Positions 34,640 through 46,013 of a stretch of DNA of 64,000 bases are shown one piece after another. A program made the position numbers and the translations under genes. A model generated the notes under the pieces. It was not told the origin of the DNA. It ran no database searches and saw only the letters and a list, made by a program, of their open reading frames with translations. The stretch lies in the NCBI GenBank assembly GCA_030068075.1, contig CM057826.1, positions 75,675,312 through 75,739,311 of the forward strand, given 5' to 3'. Positions within the stretch are counted from its first letter, which is position 1, and every line of letters begins with the position of its first letter. This stretch comes from Paguma larvata (Eukaryota > Chordata > Mammalia > Carnivora > Viverridae).

Positions 34640-34745
34640 GACTTATCACAGTGATCGGAGTGTCCACAAATGGCAAATCACTATGATGTACTCTGGAATT
34701 AATACTGTATGTCAACTATACTTAAAAACAAAAACAAAAACACAA
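34640..34745 (+). repeat. Possible old L1M 3' tip
   Basis: 'tcactatgatgtactctgga', 'attaatactgtatgtcaact' and 'atacttaaaaacaaaaac' resemble the terminal tens of bases and tail of an old L1M 3' UTR. It is too short for a firm call. Confidence 0.4.
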
Positions 34746-35289
34746 GAAATAGAAAGGGAGTCAGGGGAAAAAAAGTGACCATATTAGTTATAACTTTTCC
34801 AAATTGAACCCTTAGTCGAAGCCAAGAATTGCAGAGTGGGATGTTTTTCATACACATGGTCTAGAATGCAGGTGAAGATTCAGGGAAGCATGTTTGTTAA
34901 CGCTGGAAAATGGACAGTAGAAAAAGTCCAGTTGATGGGGAACTAATTGGAAATAAAAGAGCTAATTTTAATCAAATGTTTTAGTCTGCCTAGGTGGCAA
35001 TGTTCAGAATTAAATGTTGAGGTAAAGATCACTAGTCATATTGCTTCATTAGAAATCCTCTCCTGTAGCCATTATCTTCTCTATTTCATCATGTTGACTG
35101 TGTAGTACCCATTGGTTCACATGAGTCTACTTTGACACTTTTTAAAAATGAAAACATATAACATGATGACATGTATTTCGGGTTATCCTCAGTTTGATGG
35201 GATCTTGGTGCGTGGACAGGTGAATGACGATTCAATGTCAACCAAATTAAGTTTCAGGTCCTGATGGAGTCTCAGTTAATGGTAACTCC
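34746..35289. other. Unassigned sequence
   Basis: No gene or repeat is recognised. Confidence 0.45.
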
Positions 35290-36130
35290 ATTCTTATACT
35301 TGGTCAGGCCAAAAATCCTTGGTGTCATCTTTGAGTTCATGCTGGTGCTCATTCTTCACATTGGATCCATCAGCAGTGCTTTCAGAACTGAATGGAATAA
35401 TCCAACCACTTCCACGACTATTCCCCTGGTCCAAGTATCATTATCCTGTGCACACATCAATATTATATCTACTAACTAGCATTCCTTCATTCCACCTCAT
35501 TTCCCTTTAGTCTATTCTCTGTTGAGCAGCTGGAGTGACACTGTGTAAACATAAGCCAGATCATGTCTTTCCTTCATTCAGAAGTCCCCAGTGACGTCTT
35601 ACTTTACTTTCTGTGGAAGCAAACGATCTCTAACCATGAAACCTTATGTGATTCAACCATGAGACCTACCACACTGCCTTACTTTCTGTGCCCTAGCCAC
35701 ACTGGCCTCCTTGCTATGCCTCAAACACACTGCTATGCAGGCCTGTTTCATGTCCTTCCTACTTGGTCTTCTTTATGCCTTGAATGTGTTCCCCCCAGAT
35801 ATTCACAGGGCCAATCCTCCATTTAATCACTCTTTTGGTGACATATATGCTGGGCAGCATAACTAAAATGTTGGTATCTCCCTGAACATATAACACACAG
35901 AGACACACATTTATCCTCTTTCTCTGCTTTTTGTTTTTACTTCTAACACTTATTACTAAATAATACATACCAAATTAAAAAATAAACACAATTTTCTTAT
36001 TTTCTGCTCTTTCCGCTAAAACCCAGACTCTTTGAGGGCAGAGATTTTTGCCTGTTTTTTTCTAAGATGTGTTGTCTGCTGGAAGAGTGCCTGACCGAGA
36101 TAGGGACCCCTTAGTCACTGTGGAGTGAAT
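35290..36130 (+). repeat. L2 LINE, long 3' fragment (~0.84 kb)
   Basis: The longest L2 in the window, collinear with the consensus: 'cttggtgtcatctttgagtt' near 35319, 'aaccacttccacgactattc' near 35403, 'cctggtccaagtatcattat' near 35426, 'gtctattctctgttgagcag' near 35511, 'aagccagatcatgtctttcc' near 35553, 'agccacactggcctccttgc' near 35695, 'ccccccagatattcacaggg' near 35792, and the end block 'gactctttgagggcagagat' near 36027. Short open frames (35264-35479, 35319-35510, 35563-35826) are readings of L2 3' ORF/UTR sequence and are degenerate. Confidence 0.8.
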
Positions 36131-37823
36131 GATCCTGAATGACCCCATTTGGAGTCCAGTACACGGTTTTCTAGCTTCTTACAGCAAGTAAGGTCCTGTT
36201 TTACATGATGCCGTCTCACTCTTAGGGTTCGTCACATATCCATTAATTCTGACAAGTGACTGAATAAGAAAACTTTGTGAGAAAAAAAGTCATATCTTTT
36301 CACAAGCAGAGAAAATGGTGGTTAACAACATTTTCCTAGATAGTCAGTCACAGCTTTATGAAGTATTGAGTTGTGATTTGACTAACTGGGAGCTTCTCTT
36401 TAGAGTTTAATTCAGATTTTGAATCAAACAAAACATACTATTGCTCTTGAGTATTTTTTCTGGGAACAAATGGTGACTAAACTAAGATTTATTAGCAGAG
36501 TAAAAAATATGAAATATTTTTTGAATAATAGCATATAGTATCACTTAACTTCTGATCAGAGTATGAACTTGTAAACTCTTCCTCTTTGTAATAGCTGAAA
36601 ACCAAGAAATAAGCAATCTCATAGTTGTATTTCAGGCATTGCTAAATTGCAGTGTAAAAGCTAGTAAAGTGGACTAAATCTATGGCAGTGAAAGAGGGTA
36701 GATCTTGTCATAATTATAGCTAGAATTATAGCATCTCATGTTTGGAAAAGTATCACAAATTTGCCTTTCTGACACCATGCCTTTGTCATAATAAAATCTC
36801 TTTTTTTTGACACTGCCACTGATGGCCTTGTATATCCAAATACCCCGTGATGGGAAATTACATATTTTGAGGCAGTTTATTTTATCTTTGGACAATTCTG
36901 TTGAAATATGGCTTATATTGATTAAATGTGTTTCCTTAGAATATATTAAATAAATACTGTTAAATGAATAAATACATAATTAAATTGGTGGAATTAATTT
37001 GTGAAGAAGGTGATACAAGAATCAAGTAGCCTGACAATAAAATGTGATATTTTGTGACGTAGAAGTGCTTCAAAAGGCCAAATACCTACACAGAGTAGAT
37101 ATAAAAACTCAAAAAAAGCACACTACCTTGGGATTATTTCATGTAGACACAAATAGCTCTTCTCCTTCTTCTTAAAGGGGAATCTGATCACAGTTAAATT
37201 TAATAATTTATATTTTTAGTAACAGCTAGGTGTTTCCAAGTAAAGGTAATATCTTTTAAAGTGTTCTTTTATTTATTTATTTTTTTAGGTTTTAACATAG
37301 TTCATTAATGTCCCCACCTCATACATTTAAAGTTATAAAACATGTTGACTAATATGGCAATTTTTAAGTTTTCTGAAAAGTCTAATAATATGGTAATAAT
37401 TTTTCTCCAATGGTGCAAATAAATAACACGCTTTTTCAGTTATGCAAATAATTCAGACTTCTAAACACTAGAAGCAATTACATTCAAGTCAAATTTTTTG
37501 ACGGGATAGAAATAAGGATGTGATAGTAATATTGCTTTAATTGTTATAAAGGAGAGAAAATTACCAGAAGTACAGACTGAATTTGAAGTATAAAGATATC
37601 CAACTGAAAAAGAATATCTCCATTTCTTGAATTTATATGATATTGTCAAGTCCAATGTTTGTGGTGATTAAATAGAACTCTAACAAACTTTTGAAATTCT
37701 GCCTGTGCATCTTGGAGGCACCTACCAAAATGTCATCCGTGCTTTCTGACAGTCCAGCTTTGATAAATATCTATATTGGTATCTATTCACTTATCTCTAT
37801 AAATCTACTGATTGAGAGAGATC

Positions 37824-37869
37824 TACACATATGCACACACACATACACATTCACACACACACAACACAT
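37824..37869 (+). repeat. Imperfect (CA)n microsatellite
   Basis: ACACAT/ACACAC steps interrupted by ATGC and ATTC. Confidence 0.8.
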
Positions 37870-38020
37870 ACTGCTAAAATCTATTTGCCATTTTAGATTT
37901 CTTTTTGCTTCTAAAATGAAAATATTTCATTTTGATTGTAGGTTAGGAGATCTGGTTTCTTGTCTTAGAAATGGCACTGTTCGATGGGCAAACATTCAAT
38001 TTCTTCATATGCTTGGAGGT

Positions 38021-38050
38021 GTTTTTTTTTTGTTTGTTTGTTTGTTTGTT
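38021..38050 (+). repeat. T-run plus (TTTG)n microsatellite
   Basis: Ten T residues followed by about five TTTG units. It could be the antisense tail of a small retro-insert, but no body is recognised beside it. Confidence 0.8.
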
Positions 38051-38129
38051 TCTGACTAAATGATTGATTGCTTAGATCCCAGTTAGCTACCATAGTTTAT
38101 GACATCACTTTTAAGAGTAGTTTGATTTG

Positions 38130-38620
38130 GGACAATCCACCTGTGAGGTGTGAGTGCTGACCAAAGGGGTGAGATGCTGCAACAATGTGTACTGAATGTC
38201 CTCCATTCAGCACTCACACTCCAACCCTCTCTGTACTGCTGTGCCCCAGTCTCTGCGGCCGGTTGCACTGATAGACTTCCTTGCTCTCTGACAGGTGGGA
38301 GGTAGGAGTAGTGAGGTTGGGGAATATATTCTCTCTGCTTCCTCCCTGCAGGTCATTGCGACAGGCTGGCTGTGTGACCACGGACTGCAGCCCCTGTCAG
38401 TCAGCCTTCTCCAAATCACAGTAACTGCTCTCTCCTCTTGCTCCTGCAGGCCCACCCGGGCCCCTGTTATTAGCCCTTTAGCACTCCGCTTTGGGATTCC
38501 CTTATTTATTTTCTGACCATATATTTGCAAAAACTTCCTTTATTAGACTCATTACAAATTACTCCAGGCTATGTGACATCAGTTTCCTGCTGGGATCGTA
38601 ACTGATTGGGAATCCAAACA
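38130..38620 (+). repeat. GC-richer old dispersed repeat, LTR-like
   Basis: 'aaaacttcctttattagact', 'acaaattactccaggctatg' and 'tcagtttcctgctgggatcg' near 38530-38600 correspond to the 3' end of an old mammalian LTR-like repeat. Upstream 'cctctcctcttgctcctgc' also fits. The family is not named with confidence. The overlapping frames 38207-38530 (-) and 38295-38516 (+) arise because this stretch is GC-rich and stop-poor. Confidence 0.45.
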
Positions 38621-39559
38621 CGTGGAGCACTGCAGCGCAGAAGGACAGATATTGTGTTGCATGGGATGGACACTAGGATTACTGCCTCTCTTTCTGTCAT
38701 CAACCAGCAACTTTCTCAGGCACAGTGCACGACACACCTCACATTGCCGTGGGGCAGGGGGATGGGCGGCAGTGGCACATGAGACACAGCAATGAAAGCA
38801 GAGGGAGAGAGAGAGTCTCTAACAAAATCACAAAGGGAGAAAGGAAAGCAGGTCTCAAGGAGCAAACAGGATTTTGTGGTGAGCACAGAGTGAATCACGG
38901 CAGAAAGACTATTACTCTCTAGAGTGAACCAGTCACAGATGGAGAGGCTGAAGATTTTTCACAAATAATTGCAAGTCTCTCAATTAAAGAAGAAACAGTC
39001 CACACTAAGCCAACCTCTGCTTTAAGAGGCAAGATGTAAAGTTTCAGCAGAACTGAGCAGACCAGGAGGAAGAGAAACTTAGGCCAGCAGAAAGACCACA
39101 TGTGGTAACACCTGACTGAGAGTCCTTAACAGTTGTTGGTGGAACAATAATACACAAAAAACTAAAAGACATCAACCTTAATTCTAGACTTCTAATGTAT
39201 GCCATTTTGGTTTGTTACAATCCCATTTATCTGGGATTTTATATCTATTTTGTTAAATAGATGTAGAGATAGATGAAGGTAGGTAGGTACATAGACAGAT
39301 AGATGCTTAGGTAGACAGTTAAGATTCCACAAGAATTCCATAGCATTTGTATGTTAAGACATTTTCATATAGCTCCAAATTAAAGAAGATTGAAGTTAGT
39401 AAAACTTTCTGACTTTTGCAGTTAGGAGACCTGTATTTGGAAAAAATAAATAAAAATGTTTGTGTTCATTAAAAATAATATCCTGAGCCCTGTTTATATT
39501 CCAAGAAGTGTGTGGATAACCAAAACTCATCTCTGTGTCTTCTCCTTATGTGTATGGAG
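38621..39559. other. Unassigned sequence
   Basis: No gene or named repeat. 39245-39310 holds a loose GATA/GGTA tetranucleotide pattern. Frames at 38716-38898 (-), 38725-38922 (+) and 38919-39101 (-) have no domain. Confidence 0.45.
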
Positions 39560-39905
39560 AATGAAACACTGTGCAACCTTCCAGGTACACCTGCTGTTCC
39601 TTCAGGCTGCCATGCTTCTCGATCACACTGAGCTGCAATTCACCCCACACCTCTGCCCTGTCTTTTCTCAAAACAGTACCTTGATCATTTGTGAGGCACT
39701 GATGATTCTCCATAACATTTCAGTTCTTTCACTTTCTCTTTTATTTTTTCTTAGGATTTATCACTATCTTAATAATTGTCATTCTCCCTCCATTTTCACT
39801 ATAGAAAATAAACTCTATAAGGGATGTTGGATTGTCTCCTTTGTTTATATTTTAATTATAGATTTAGAAAAGTGCTTGGCACATAGTAAGAGTTTATGTA
39901 TGCAC
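39560..39905 (+). repeat. L2 LINE 3' fragment
   Basis: 'acctctgccctgtcttttct' is compatible with L2. The end block is clear: 'aaactctataagggatgttgg', 'agaaaagtgcttggcacata' and 'gtaagagtttatgtatgcac'. It is the cause of the 150-codon frame 39456-39908, the second longest in the window, which is therefore not a gene. Confidence 0.6.
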
Positions 39906-40294
39906 TAATTATTTTTATTATTAATTATTATTATTTTGATAAATGAGAGGAAAGAAGGAGGGCAAGGGAGAAAGAAGGAAGATAGTAAGGAAAGGAGAAG
40001 GGGATTTGGGAGAGACACTTGGGAGAGAAGGATCACTTGTAAATTTGAAGAGAGATCAGGAAGGCCTTCATGAAGATTGTACCTTCATTCTGAATCTTGA
40101 AAGACGAGTGGTTTGTTTTTAGGTGGGAGTAGAGGGTGTTGGATAAAGAAGGGCAGTGATCCAAATAACATTTCAGTTACAACGTAGCTCAGAGTCACAA
40201 ATGTTGAATTGGAAGCCTCACTTTGTAGTGATTTCTCTATCTCTAGATGTGTTCAAGCACATTCTGGATGAAAAGCACGGAGAGAGGCTTAGGA
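39906..40294. other. Unassigned sequence
   Basis: AT-rich then purine-rich (39945-40010). No gene or named repeat. Confidence 0.45.
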
Positions 40295-40515
40295 CAGTAA
40301 TTCTCAATTCAGATGATTTTTGCATCCCCCCCACCCCTTCCCTGGGGAGATTCTGTAATGTTTAGAGACATTATTCATTGTTACTCTGGTGGAGGATGAT
40401 ACTGGCATCAGTGGGTAGAGGCCTGAGATACTGCTAAACGTCCTGTGATGCAGAGATAGTGCCTCCACAACTTGGTTATCCGGCGCATGTCCACAAGGCC
40501 ATGGGTGAGAAACTT
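40295..40515 (+). mobile_element. MER5A-type hAT (Charlie) DNA transposon
   Basis: Starts with cagtaattctcaa (for 'cagtggttctcaa') and runs through 'ggagattctgtaatgtttag', 'actggcatcagtgggtagag', 'gatactgctaaacgtcctg' and 'tggttatccggcgcatg' to 'gtgagaaact'. This is essentially full length for the non-autonomous MER5A element. A weak 8-bp flank resemblance (gcttagga / gtttagat) fits the hAT target-duplication size. It encodes no transposase. Confidence 0.8.
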
Positions 40516-41189
40516 GTTTAGATGGAATTGGTAAGATTTAGACTAATCCCTAAAATCCACACAAACACATAGGATCTAAGACTTTTTTTTAGATGGACTT
40601 TTTAAAAACTAGTTTCATTCAGGCTATACAGAACAATTAAGTGTACTCTGGATACAACTAAAAAAGATTTTGAGTGCCCCTTAAAGTTGAGTGTTAATCT
40701 CTTTGTACATGATTGTTACAGAGTACTTTGGCCTAATATTCTTCTGGGCTACTTCTGGGCTGATTCTGGAATTTTTGAAAAGAAAAATAGCTACCCTGAA
40801 ATTACAATCCAGTAGAAGTTCCTGAAGTTAATGGATAGAAACTTAAGTGACACTGCTATTATAATGAAGACAGTAATCAGTTCTCTTAATTTTCATTCCC
40901 CAGAAGCCTATATCCCAAGTGCTGAGACAGCACAATTTTAACAAAGCCATCTCATATTTTAAAATAAACTTAGATAAGAGAGCAAAATACTATGAGAGTT
41001 AAATTAAAAATTCTCAGCAAAATGGTTTTTCTTTGTTAATTTTTAAGAAATATTTTGTCTGTTTCGTTACCTCTGCTATGAAATTGCACACAGGGTGATG
41101 TTATAAAGATAAAACTTCTGGAATATACCATATTACCATCTAGAAGCTTAGTGAATGAGAAAAATGTCTTTTTATAATCAGCCATTCCT
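40516..41189. other. Unassigned sequence
   Basis: No gene or named repeat. Confidence 0.45.
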
Positions 41190-41660
41190 TTTCGAGCTCT
41201 GCCACTTGCCGGGATATATGGAGAAAAGATTCTCCTCGTTATTTTTGAGTGGTGGAGAGCTGGGAACATTGTTGGGAACATACATCTCAGTACTGCACAG
41301 ACTCAATCCCCGGCATGACAGCTCTCTTAAATGAAATACAACCTGCACTGCACTTCATCTCCCAGTCTCGTGTTCCTCGTTCACATCTACTGCGATGTTT
41401 ATTTATATAAAGATGCATTCTGGGATCCCGATCCATTTTCCTGACACCAGTTCAGACGTGCCTGAGATCTGTCATTACCATCCAGATTTCGGCACTAACT
41501 GTTGAGAGGCAGATTCCCAATATGTAGTCTGCTGAAGTGCTTTGGCTTTAAAGTCTAGCGGACTTTAAACCGGATAATTTGGTTTCATATCTACACTATA
41601 AATGGAAAAAGGCTGACGGCAGCAAGCCTGGAGACCCTGAAATGAGAAACATCCTAAACA
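41190..41660. promoter_or_regulatory. CpG-richer patch with TATA-like motif, possible regulatory element
   Basis: About 14 CpG dinucleotides in under 500 bp, clearly above the surrounding desert though well short of a CpG island. It contains TATATAAAG at 41404-41412 and a 9-bp perfect inverted repeat tttaaagtc / gactttaaa (41547-41555, 41561-41569, 5-nt loop). It matches no repeat I know. Retained CpGs in non-repeat DNA can reflect constraint, low methylation or chance. Function is inferred only. Confidence 0.25.
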
Positions 41661-41954
41661 CACTCGAGCATCTCTTCTCAGTTCCTATTTATACTTTCCC
41701 AAACTGACCAGTTTCATGAACTGATTCATACGTCATTTTCTTCTGTTTTTCCTTTTGTTTGAAAATAACCCAGAAGGAAATTTTTGAATAAATGATTGTA
41801 GAAAACTTGGTAAGAAAGAGATCATCAGACCATTCAGTGATTGAATTCTAAATATGGTTATGAAATTATCTCGAGTGGTAGTGAATAATGTGCTTGAGGG
41901 AACACTGCACTTCACCTTCAAGCTGTCTTGTTATTTTTTTGCTTTTCTTAAATT

Positions 41955-42502
41955 AACAGATGTTGCTTTTTAGAGAAGTTTCAGGTTTACCAATTAACTG
42001 GGCAATAAGCATAGAGATTTCCCATATTACTCCCCACTCTGCCGGTTCATATATTCATAGTTTCCCTTATTTCCAACATCTTGTGGTAGTGTGGTACATC
42101 TGTAATAACTGAAAGCCAGTATTTATAGATTGTTATTAACTGAAGTTTATAGTTTACCAAGAGTTCACTTTTTGTGCTGTATATGCTCTGAGTCTGGCAA
42201 ATACATAATATCCTGTATCCACCTTTATAGTCTCATGCTGGATAGTTTCCCTAAAAACATCATGTGTTCTACCTATTCATCCTTCCTTCCACCCTTGCCC
42301 TCCTGGTAACCACTGATCTTTTTATTATCTCTACAGTTTTGCCTTTTCCAGAAGAGCGTATAGTTGGGCTCATGCAGTATGTGACCTTTTCAGATTTACT
42401 TCTTTCACATGGTAATATGTGTTTTCATGGTATGACAGCTCATTTCTTTTTATCACTAAATAATTCCATTGTGTGGATGTTCCACAGTTTACCTGTCTGT
42501 CC
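41955..42502 (-). mobile_element. L1M LINE-1 3'-UTR fragment
   Basis: Reverse-complement L1M 3' UTR: 'gagatttcccatattactcc' near 42016, 'ttatagtttaccaagagttc' near 42148, 'tatcctgtatccacctttat' near 42208, 'ctggtaaccactgatctttt' near 42303, 'ttttgccttttccagaagag' near 42338, 'tttttatcactaaataattc' near 42447. A SINE lies at its right edge. The 87-codon frame 42264-42527 is an artefact of this element. Confidence 0.75.
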
Positions 42503-42718
42503 TTTTTTTATGTTTATTTATTTTTGAGAAAGAGATATAGAGACAGAGTGTGAGTGGGGAGGGACAGACAGAGAGGGAGACACAGAATCTGAAGCAGGCT
42601 CCAGGCTTTGAGGTGTCAGCACAGAGCCTGATCCATGCAGGGCTCAAACCCAGGAGTCGTGACATCATGACCTGAGCTGAAGCTGGACACTTAACTGACT
42701 GAGCCACCCAGGCACTCT
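42503..42718 (-). mobile_element. Feline tRNA-Lys SINE (SINEC type)
   Basis: Tail on + at 42503-42522 ('tttttttatgtttatttatt'), 'cagaatctgaagcaggctcc', a 'gatccatgcagggctc' variant of the post-B-box region, head ending 'ccacccaggcactct'. It abuts or truncates an L1M fragment, and no clear L1M resumes to the right, so part of the L1M may have been lost on insertion or later. Confidence 0.9.
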
Positions 42719-43925
42719 TACAAGGAAAATCAATACAAGATTTTTATTTTTGAAAAAGTTTTAGAAACCTAAAAAAACCATAGATGGCATAGAATAAAAC
42801 AATCTGGTATGGTGACTTCGACAGTGTATATCTGACAAGGTTCACTGGGGAAGAAACACTAGTTAATTTAAAGCACATTTTATGAGTTACACTAGCATTT
42901 AAATAAAATCCCTTGTGAAAATGTTCATAAAAATCACACAAATAGTTAATTTTGTTCTGTATGGGAATCAGTTTTATGAACAGAAGAATTTTTAGGGATC
43001 CACCAGGTATCACCACTTGACCAACCCATTGGCTTCTAAAACATAACTCAGTTCTGCTTGCTTCTCTAATGGTTGATGCTTCCTTCTGTGGTCAAATCCT
43101 TCTTCAAATCTGGCAAACAGAAAACTAAGGGACTAAACAATGTAGTAAGTAATTAGGAGTTAAAATCTGTACCAGTTGCTTGAAAGACTAGTTTAATATT
43201 GATGCTCTGTGTAGGAACTGGGGCTAGGAAGCAGCAGAATGAACTGAATGGAAATGTTTGCTGCTAGTGCTGAGTCAGGGGCCCAAGCCGGGTGGTTGTT
43301 TCCATGTGGACTGCCACTGGATAAATGAGAGGGACACACAACACCATGGAGGTTGTGACTTAAAAATTGAAAGCAACTATTGGTAACAACTGGCTAAAAG
43401 TTTTAACTCACCACAGCTGTAATTTAGTCCCTGTAATCCACTTCCCCCTCACCTTTTTTTGGCTCCAAATAGTTGCATTTTTTTTTTGCCTGATTATTAC
43501 TAGAAACCATTTAGTAATCATGCTTTTAAAAATTCCTGGGGTTTATGGTCAATGCTATAGATATTACCTAGTCTTTTTTGCACAATTTCCATTTACGTGG
43601 CTCTGAGCTGCCTTCTCCCATTTCCGACATCATGAGATAGCCTCTGCCTACACGAATACTTCTTATTAACACATCTGACCTATGTGAAGAAAATTATAAT
43701 AATTGACAGTCATAAAATAAAAATTGAGTTAATAGCAAAGCCTACCATAATGCTGAATGGAAGAACTTAACATTACAAATAGATCAATGAATCATCACTT
43801 TGTATGTTATTTATTATTGCATTTAGAATTTAATCTATAGAGTGAGAGGTGTGTGTATGTGTGTATGTCTTTGGACTGTAGGACCTTGAAAGATGGATTA
43901 AAAGTTTATTTAAAAATGGAAAATA
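42719..43925. other. Unassigned sequence
   Basis: No gene or named repeat. TGCTGAGTCAG at 43268-43278 is an 11-bp match to a Maf/NF-E2 recognition core; one motif alone means little. A T-run at 43480-43488 and a short (GT)n at 43848-43868 are low complexity. Confidence 0.45.
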
Positions 43926-44087
43926 GGGGCACCTGGGTGGCTCACTCAATTAAGCGTCTGACTCTTTCTCAGGTCATGATCTCACAGTTTATGGGTCTGA
44001 GCCCTGCATCAGGCTCTGCACTTCTTAGAATTCTCTTTCTTCTCCTTTCTCTGCCCCTCTTCTCATCATGCTCTCTCTCTCTCAAAA

Positions 44088-44130
<43 letters not shown>

Positions 44131-44139
44131 ACTTAAAAA
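43926..44139 (+). mobile_element. Feline SINE (SINEC type) with (AAAT)n tail
   Basis: Well-kept head 'ggggcacctgggtggctcac' at 43926, 'gtctgactctttctcaggtc', 'gagccctgcatcaggctctg', then an abridged body (the 'gacagctcagagcctggagcc' part is lost, leaving 'cacttcttagaattctcttt'). The tail has expanded to about 13 AAAT units at 44083-44131. Possible target duplication ttaaaaatgga (near 43909) / ttaaaaataatgga (near 44140). Confidence 0.9.
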
Positions 44140-44340
44140 ATTAAAAATAATGGAGAGGACTTGTCCTGTAAAATGTTTCTCATTCTCTAAAATCTACTTT
44201 AATTGGTAATTTGTTTGGCATAAAGTAGATTTAGGTGCCTAACTCATTACACACACATGCACACAAAGACACACACACACACACGCATAAGTCAGATGAA
44301 TAAGAGATCTAACCTTAAAAAAATGGAAACTCTTTTCTAG
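44140..44340. repeat. Spacer with imperfect (CA)n
   Basis: Short unassigned spacer holding an ACAC-rich run at 44249-44284 with ATGC and AAAG interruptions. Confidence 0.6.
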
Positions 44341-44807
44341 TAGTCCCCCTTATCCATGGAGGATACATTCTAAAACCCCCAGTGGATGTCTGAAAACGCA
44401 GACAGTACTGAACCTTATATATACATTATGTTTTTTCCTATACATACATACTCAGGATAAAGTAAATTTATAAATTGGGAACAGTAAGAGATTAATGATA
44501 ATAACTAATAATAACACAGAAAAAATTATAACAATATACTAAAATAAAAGTTATGCAAATATGGTTTTTCTTTCTCTTTCAAAATATTTTTTTGTACTGT
44601 ACTCACCCTTCTTATTGTGATGATGTGAGATGATAAAAATTCCTTTGTGATGAGATGAAGTGAGGTGAGTGACATAGCATTACGTTAATATTGAGCTTTG
44701 AGTGATAGGTCAGAAGGAGGATTATCTGCTTCCAGATTGAGGTTGACTGGTCGACCGTGGGTATCTGAAACTGAGGAAAGCGAAACTGTGGATAAGGATG
44801 GGGGTTA
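44341..44807 (+). mobile_element. Non-autonomous Tigger-type (TcMar) DNA transposon
   Basis: A 467-bp element bounded by TA on both sides, with recognisable inverted ends: left 'tagtcccccttatccatgg', right 'tggataaggatgggggtta', whose reverse complement is taacccccatccttatcca. Internal landmarks are 'acattctaaaacccccagtg', 'gtctgaaaacgcagacag', 'ttttttcctatacatacata', 'gagatgataaaaattccttt', 'gtcagaaggaggattatctg' and 'gaaagcgaaactgtggataa'. The pattern is that of a MER2/MER8-like Tigger derivative. No transposase frame. TA target duplication is the family hallmark. Confidence 0.8.
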
Positions 44808-44821
44808 GGGGTGCTGCATAC

Positions 44822-45480
44822 CCTTTATTGAGGAAGACCTTCCTAAGCAAGATATAAAATCACAAAGCTCAGAAAATCTATATGCTTAGAGACACTAAAT
44901 TAATCTTTTTCTGAATGGTAAATATACCTCGCATCAAATTAAATGACAAAGAACAGATTCAGAAAACATTTAAACATCTTTAGCAAGTCATATTTTGGCC
45001 CATAGTATATAAACGGTGCCTAAAAACCAATAATAGAAAGATAGCCCATTAGAAATAATATGTAAAATTTGAACAGGAAATTCACAAGAAAACATAAAAA
45101 GCTGCTCAACATATGATTAAATACTAAATTTCACTGTGAGAGGAGAACCAACCAAAAAACCAACTTACACTCAAAACAATGCAAAACTCCTTCCCCTCTA
45201 TCAGTTTTAGTATAAATTGTAAAGATTGGTAATATCTAGTTATAAGTATGGAGGAAATGGAGGTACTTTCACATACTCCTGCTGGCTGAGGACAACGAGG
45301 GAAAACCCATGAAAATTTTAAAATACACAAACCCTTTGACACAGCAATTTTTTTTTTGATTTGATCCTTGACTGACATGTAACTATGCACAAAGATTATC
45401 TATCTATAAAAACACAAATTTTGTAACAGCAAAATTTAGAACCAAGAAAAAATAGGAGAATATTTACAAATACTATATAT
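44822..45480 (+). mobile_element. Very old L1M LINE-1, ORF2 3' part
   Basis: 'gaagaccttcctaagcaaga', 'aattcacaagaaaacataa', 'aaaagctgctcaacatatga', 'tactttcacatactcctgct' (for the 'cactctcatacattgctggt' block), 'ccctttgacacagcaattt' and 'atgcacaaagattatctat' keep the ORF2 3' order of an M4/M5-type L1. Heavily degraded and with no open frame. Confidence 0.55.
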
Positions 45481-45669
45481 CTGTTAAATGAGACATACAT
45501 TTTTCCATGAAAATGTGTTTAGGACATTTTTGTTAAAGAATTTAAAATACAAATATCGGATAAAATATGATCAATTTGTAACGTATAAATGAGTATATTA
45601 TTTATTAATATATATGTATTCGTACATACATACACATGCACACACATATCTTTTTTTAAAAAGCAAATT
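45481..45669. other. AT-rich spacer
   Basis: AT-rich, with ATAC/CACA steps at 45605-45650. Nothing else is recognised. Confidence 0.5.
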
Positions 45670-46013
45670 TGAAGATTGAATTGGCTTTATTCAATGATTC
45701 ATGAATCAGGAAGCATCCCATCTGGCAAAGAAAAAGGAGCTCAAAGGAATGGTCCAAAATGCAAGGCTTCCCTAGGCAGAAGAGAGGAGGGGCAAGGAAA
45801 AAGTAGATTACTTCATCTTTCTTTGGGGGATGGAAAGGGTCTATCAGATTGATTACTACACTACCACTGACTAGGAAATTCCAGACTGACTGGTTAACAC
45901 TACATCCCTGGGAGAGGTTGAAACTGTAATTACATTAGGTATTAAGTCTTGGTTTGCTGATGGGGGCTTCGCATAAGGGAGTCCATTTTGGGACTCTTGT
46001 TTCTTTTTTAACA
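45670..46013 (-). mobile_element. Probable solo LTR of an endogenous retrovirus-like element
   Basis: On the minus strand a 344-bp block starts tgttaaaaaagaaaca at 46013 and ends near 45670 with ...ca. A polyadenylation signal AATAAA lies on the minus strand at 45691-45686, about 20 bases from the inferred 3' end. Internal phrases ('atgattcatgaatcaggaag', 'tggttaacactacatccctg', 'ggtttgctgatgggggcttc' on +) resemble a dispersed mammalian LTR. No internal retroviral sequence flanks it. The family is not assigned. Confidence 0.5.

Larger units (their letters stand above)
36131..38129. other. Unassigned AT-rich sequence
   Basis: About 2 kb with no named repeat. It contains a CA-rich run (37824-37869) and a (TTTG)n run (38021-38050). 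The 122-codon frame 37691-38059 ends in that T-rich run and has no domain. Confidence 0.45.

Noticed and set aside
38207..38530. 107-codon minus-strand open frame in GC-richer DNA as a coding exon
   Set aside because: The stretch behaves like an old dispersed LTR-like repeat, and an open frame exists on the other strand too, as expected from GC-rich, stop-poor sequence.
39456..39908. 150-codon plus-strand open frame as a gene
   Set aside because: Its second half is an L2 3' end ('agtgcttggcacatagtaag'). No domain, no splice or promoter context.
43268..43278. Maf/NF-E2 site as an enhancer
   Set aside because: A single 11-bp motif with no partner sites or CpG context is weak evidence.
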